Assembly: GCA_903885895.1 (NCBI GenBank)
Contig: CAISKC010000530.1
Span: 1 to 6,436 of the forward strand
Origin: an uncultured Legionella sp.
Lineage (GTDB): Bacteria; Pseudomonadota; Gammaproteobacteria; Legionellales; Legionellaceae
Length of the DNA stretch: 6,436 bases
Direction of reading: 5' to 3'
The first letter of the stretch is position 1; each line of letters starts with the position of its first letter. The notes under the pieces are model-generated. The model did no database searches. It was not told the DNA's origin and saw only the letters and a list, made by a program, of their open reading frames with translations. Both the position numbers and the translations under genes were made by a program. Shown piece by piece: positions 5,574 to 6,436 of this stretch.

Positions 5574-6016
5574 TGTCTAAAATATTGATTGTCTCCTCTA
5601 ATATACATAAAACACTCGCAGCAGAACAACTTGCAAAATGTGTCGATCTTGTTAAAAAATCACAGCATGATTATCAAATTGAAGTTGTAGAAGCGGGTAC
5701 GTATGAAATCCCGTTTGTGATTAAGGCTTATCATCAGAAAAATCCCTTTGATGGCTATATTGCATTGGGATGTGTTTTGAGGATGAATGCTCATCATTAT
5801 GATTATATAATGTCGCATATCAAAACCTGTTTCACTCATTTTGCTTTGCACAATATTGCGGTAGGGAATGGTATTGTTTCTGGGGAGAATCTGGAAGAAT
5901 TAGCGAGTCATATAGCGAGTCAGGATCCATGCCTCGCTGCGTATCAATCAGCGTTTCATGCAGTGGATTATCTGATTACATTGAAAAAAAATCTAGCTTT
6001 ATCCTGCGCAGTATAG
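5573..6016 (+). CDS. divergent lumazine synthase (RibH)-like protein, copy 2
   Basis: This 147-residue tandem paralogue of the preceding gene has about 50 identical residues over ~112 ungapped positions by hand count. It keeps VEAGTYEIP (39-47), FDGYIALGCVLR (59-70), HHYDY (74-78, with the active-site His at 75) and VGNGI. The GxT phosphate-binding loop before that His has become M71-N72-A73. The N-terminal aromatic site is Ile11-His12. The C-terminal Arg/KGG segment is absent, replaced by a longer SHIASQDPCLAAYQSAFHAVDYL region. ATG 5573 is preferred because AGGG (5562-5565) is 7 bases upstream. ATG 5570 would give one more Met with a 4-base ATGA overlap. It is likely catalytically impaired alone and may partner with copy 1. 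Confidence 0.78.
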   Translation: MSKILIVSSNIHKTLAAEQLAKCVDLVKKSQHDYQIEVVEAGTYEIPFVIKAYHQKNPFDGYIALGCVLRMNAHHYDYIMSHIKTCFTHFALHNIAVGNGIVSGENLEELASHIASQDPCLAAYQSAFHAVDYLITLKKNLALSCAV

Positions 6017-6024
6017 TCTATACT
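6010..6024. promoter_or_regulatory. perfect palindrome AGTATAG-T-CTATACT, operator-like
   Basis: Two 7-base arms (6010-6016 and 6018-6024) flank a single T and overlap the stop codon of the second RibH-like gene. A third half-site TATAG occurs at 6033-6037. A one-base loop disfavours an RNA hairpin, so a DNA-binding protein site is the better reading. The right arm contains TATACT (6019-6024), a possible -10 for the downstream repeat-protein gene, but I see no good -35. Confidence 0.35.
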
Positions 6025-6058
6025 AAAATTATTATAGAGTGATATTGGAGCTAGTACC

Positions 6059-6436
6059 ATGCGATCTTATCAAGAGATTTATGATGCTGCGACTGCTTTG
6101 GATGAAGATCATATTCCTGCTTGGGTCGATTATTCTAATGGTGTATGGACACCTGCTGGTCAATTGGCTTCTGAAAACCAGCATCAATCAGTTGATCTTT
6201 TACTGAATCATGGCGCCAATCCTAATGCAATCGCTGAAGGATATGCTGCGGCAAAGAATCACGCTAAGGTAGAGGAGTATCGTAGAAAGTATCCACATAG
6301 TATCGATTGGATAGCGCGGGGATATGCAAGAGCCGGTGATCACGGTAATGTGGAAAAATATCGTACTCAATATGAGGCCAGTGCTGATCGTATTGCTGAG
6401 GGGTATGCCATGGTTGGCGATGACATGAATGTTGAA
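6059..6436 (+). CDS. tandem-repeat (ankyrin-like alpha-helical) protein, 3' end missing
   Basis: The first 126 codons of a longer protein are present, and the frame is open to the window edge. GGAG (6047-6050) lies 8 bases before the ATG. Residues 1-31 are a non-repeated cap (MRSYQEIYDAATALDEDHIP...). From residue 32 the protein is built of repeats. The first unit (32-57) contains HQSVDLLLNHGANPNA, which reads like an ankyrin repeat. The next units (58-84, 85-111, 112 onward) follow the consensus IAxGYAxAxxHxxVEEYR, are 27 residues long and end with a Tyr-rich turn. Such solenoids usually bind proteins, and in intracellular bacteria they are often effectors, but no secretion signal can be shown here. 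It lies 42 bases after the RibH-like pair in the same direction. Its function is unknown. Confidence 0.7.
   Translation, partial: MRSYQEIYDAATALDEDHIPAWVDYSNGVWTPAGQLASENQHQSVDLLLNHGANPNAIAEGYAAAKNHAKVEEYRRKYPHSIDWIARGYARAGDHGNVEKYRTQYEASADRIAEGYAMVGDDMNVE
6152..6436 (+). repeat. 27-residue (81-base) tandem repeats within the partial repeat protein
   Basis: Units start at 6152 (26 codons, most divergent), 6230, 6311 and 6392 (cut by the window end). The Ile-Ala-x-Gly-Tyr-Ala, His/Asp, Val-Glu and Tyr-Arg positions recur in register. The 27-residue period differs from canonical ankyrin (33), TPR (34), PPR (35) and Sel1 (36 or more) units. DNA identity between units is only moderate, so the duplication is not recent. 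Confidence 0.7.

Noticed and set aside
5151..6016. Reading the two RibH-like frames as one gene split by a frameshift
   Set aside because: Each is full length for the family with its own start and its own complete motif order, so they are tandem paralogues, not halves.

Overview
The window looks like bacterial chromosome, most likely from a gammaproteobacterium. The protein families fit this: a NorM-type MATE transporter, a YecM-family protein, a bacterial thiopurine S-methyltransferase and a proteobacterial peptide deformylase. The base composition is moderately AT-leaning, and the right edge carries an alpha-helical tandem-repeat protein with an ankyrin-like start. Together these suggest a host-associated lineage, possibly Legionellales-like, but that placement is inference and weak. 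All supported genes are on the + strand. I saw no RNA genes, insertion sequences or CRISPR array.

Layout. (1) 1-1296 is the 3' part of a MATE-family exporter whose first membrane helices lie outside the window. Its last ~57 codons form a non-membrane tail overlain by several strong hairpins, one of them terminator-like. (2) 1297-1636 is a 340-base gap without a convincing gene. It ends in a predicted extended -10 promoter and a leader hairpin. (3) 1637-1864 encodes a 75-residue protein with a clear signal peptide and no recognisable family. (4) 1865-2058 is a dyad-rich gap containing two strong imperfect hairpins, a repeated AATCCGA/TCGGATT element and a second extended -10 promoter. (5) 2059-6016 is a close-packed run of seven genes: YecM-like protein, tpm, def, a GNAT acetyltransferase, a fumarylacetoacetate-hydrolase (FAH) family enzyme, and two tandem divergent lumazine-synthase (RibH)-like proteins. 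(6) 6059-6436 is the 5' part of a protein made of ~27-residue tandem repeats and runs off the window.

How the genes relate. The run from 2059 has short gaps, good internal Shine-Dalgarno sites and no terminator that I can see, so it may be transcribed as one unit. The first members (YecM-like, TPMT, deformylase, acetyltransferase) are unrelated small enzymes. The tightest unit is FAH/RibH-like 1/RibH-like 2: the FAH stop is one base from the next start, and the two RibH-like frames overlap at ATGATG. That coupling implies coordinated, perhaps stoichiometric, synthesis.

The most interesting item is the RibH-like pair. Both keep the overall lumazine synthase pattern and the active-site histidine. 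They have lost different substrate-binding motifs, and both have lost the conserved C-terminal basic/KGG segment. No other riboflavin gene is present. Sub-functionalisation into a hetero-oligomer, or reuse of the fold, are the leading hypotheses. The 27-residue repeat protein next door is the second item worth following.
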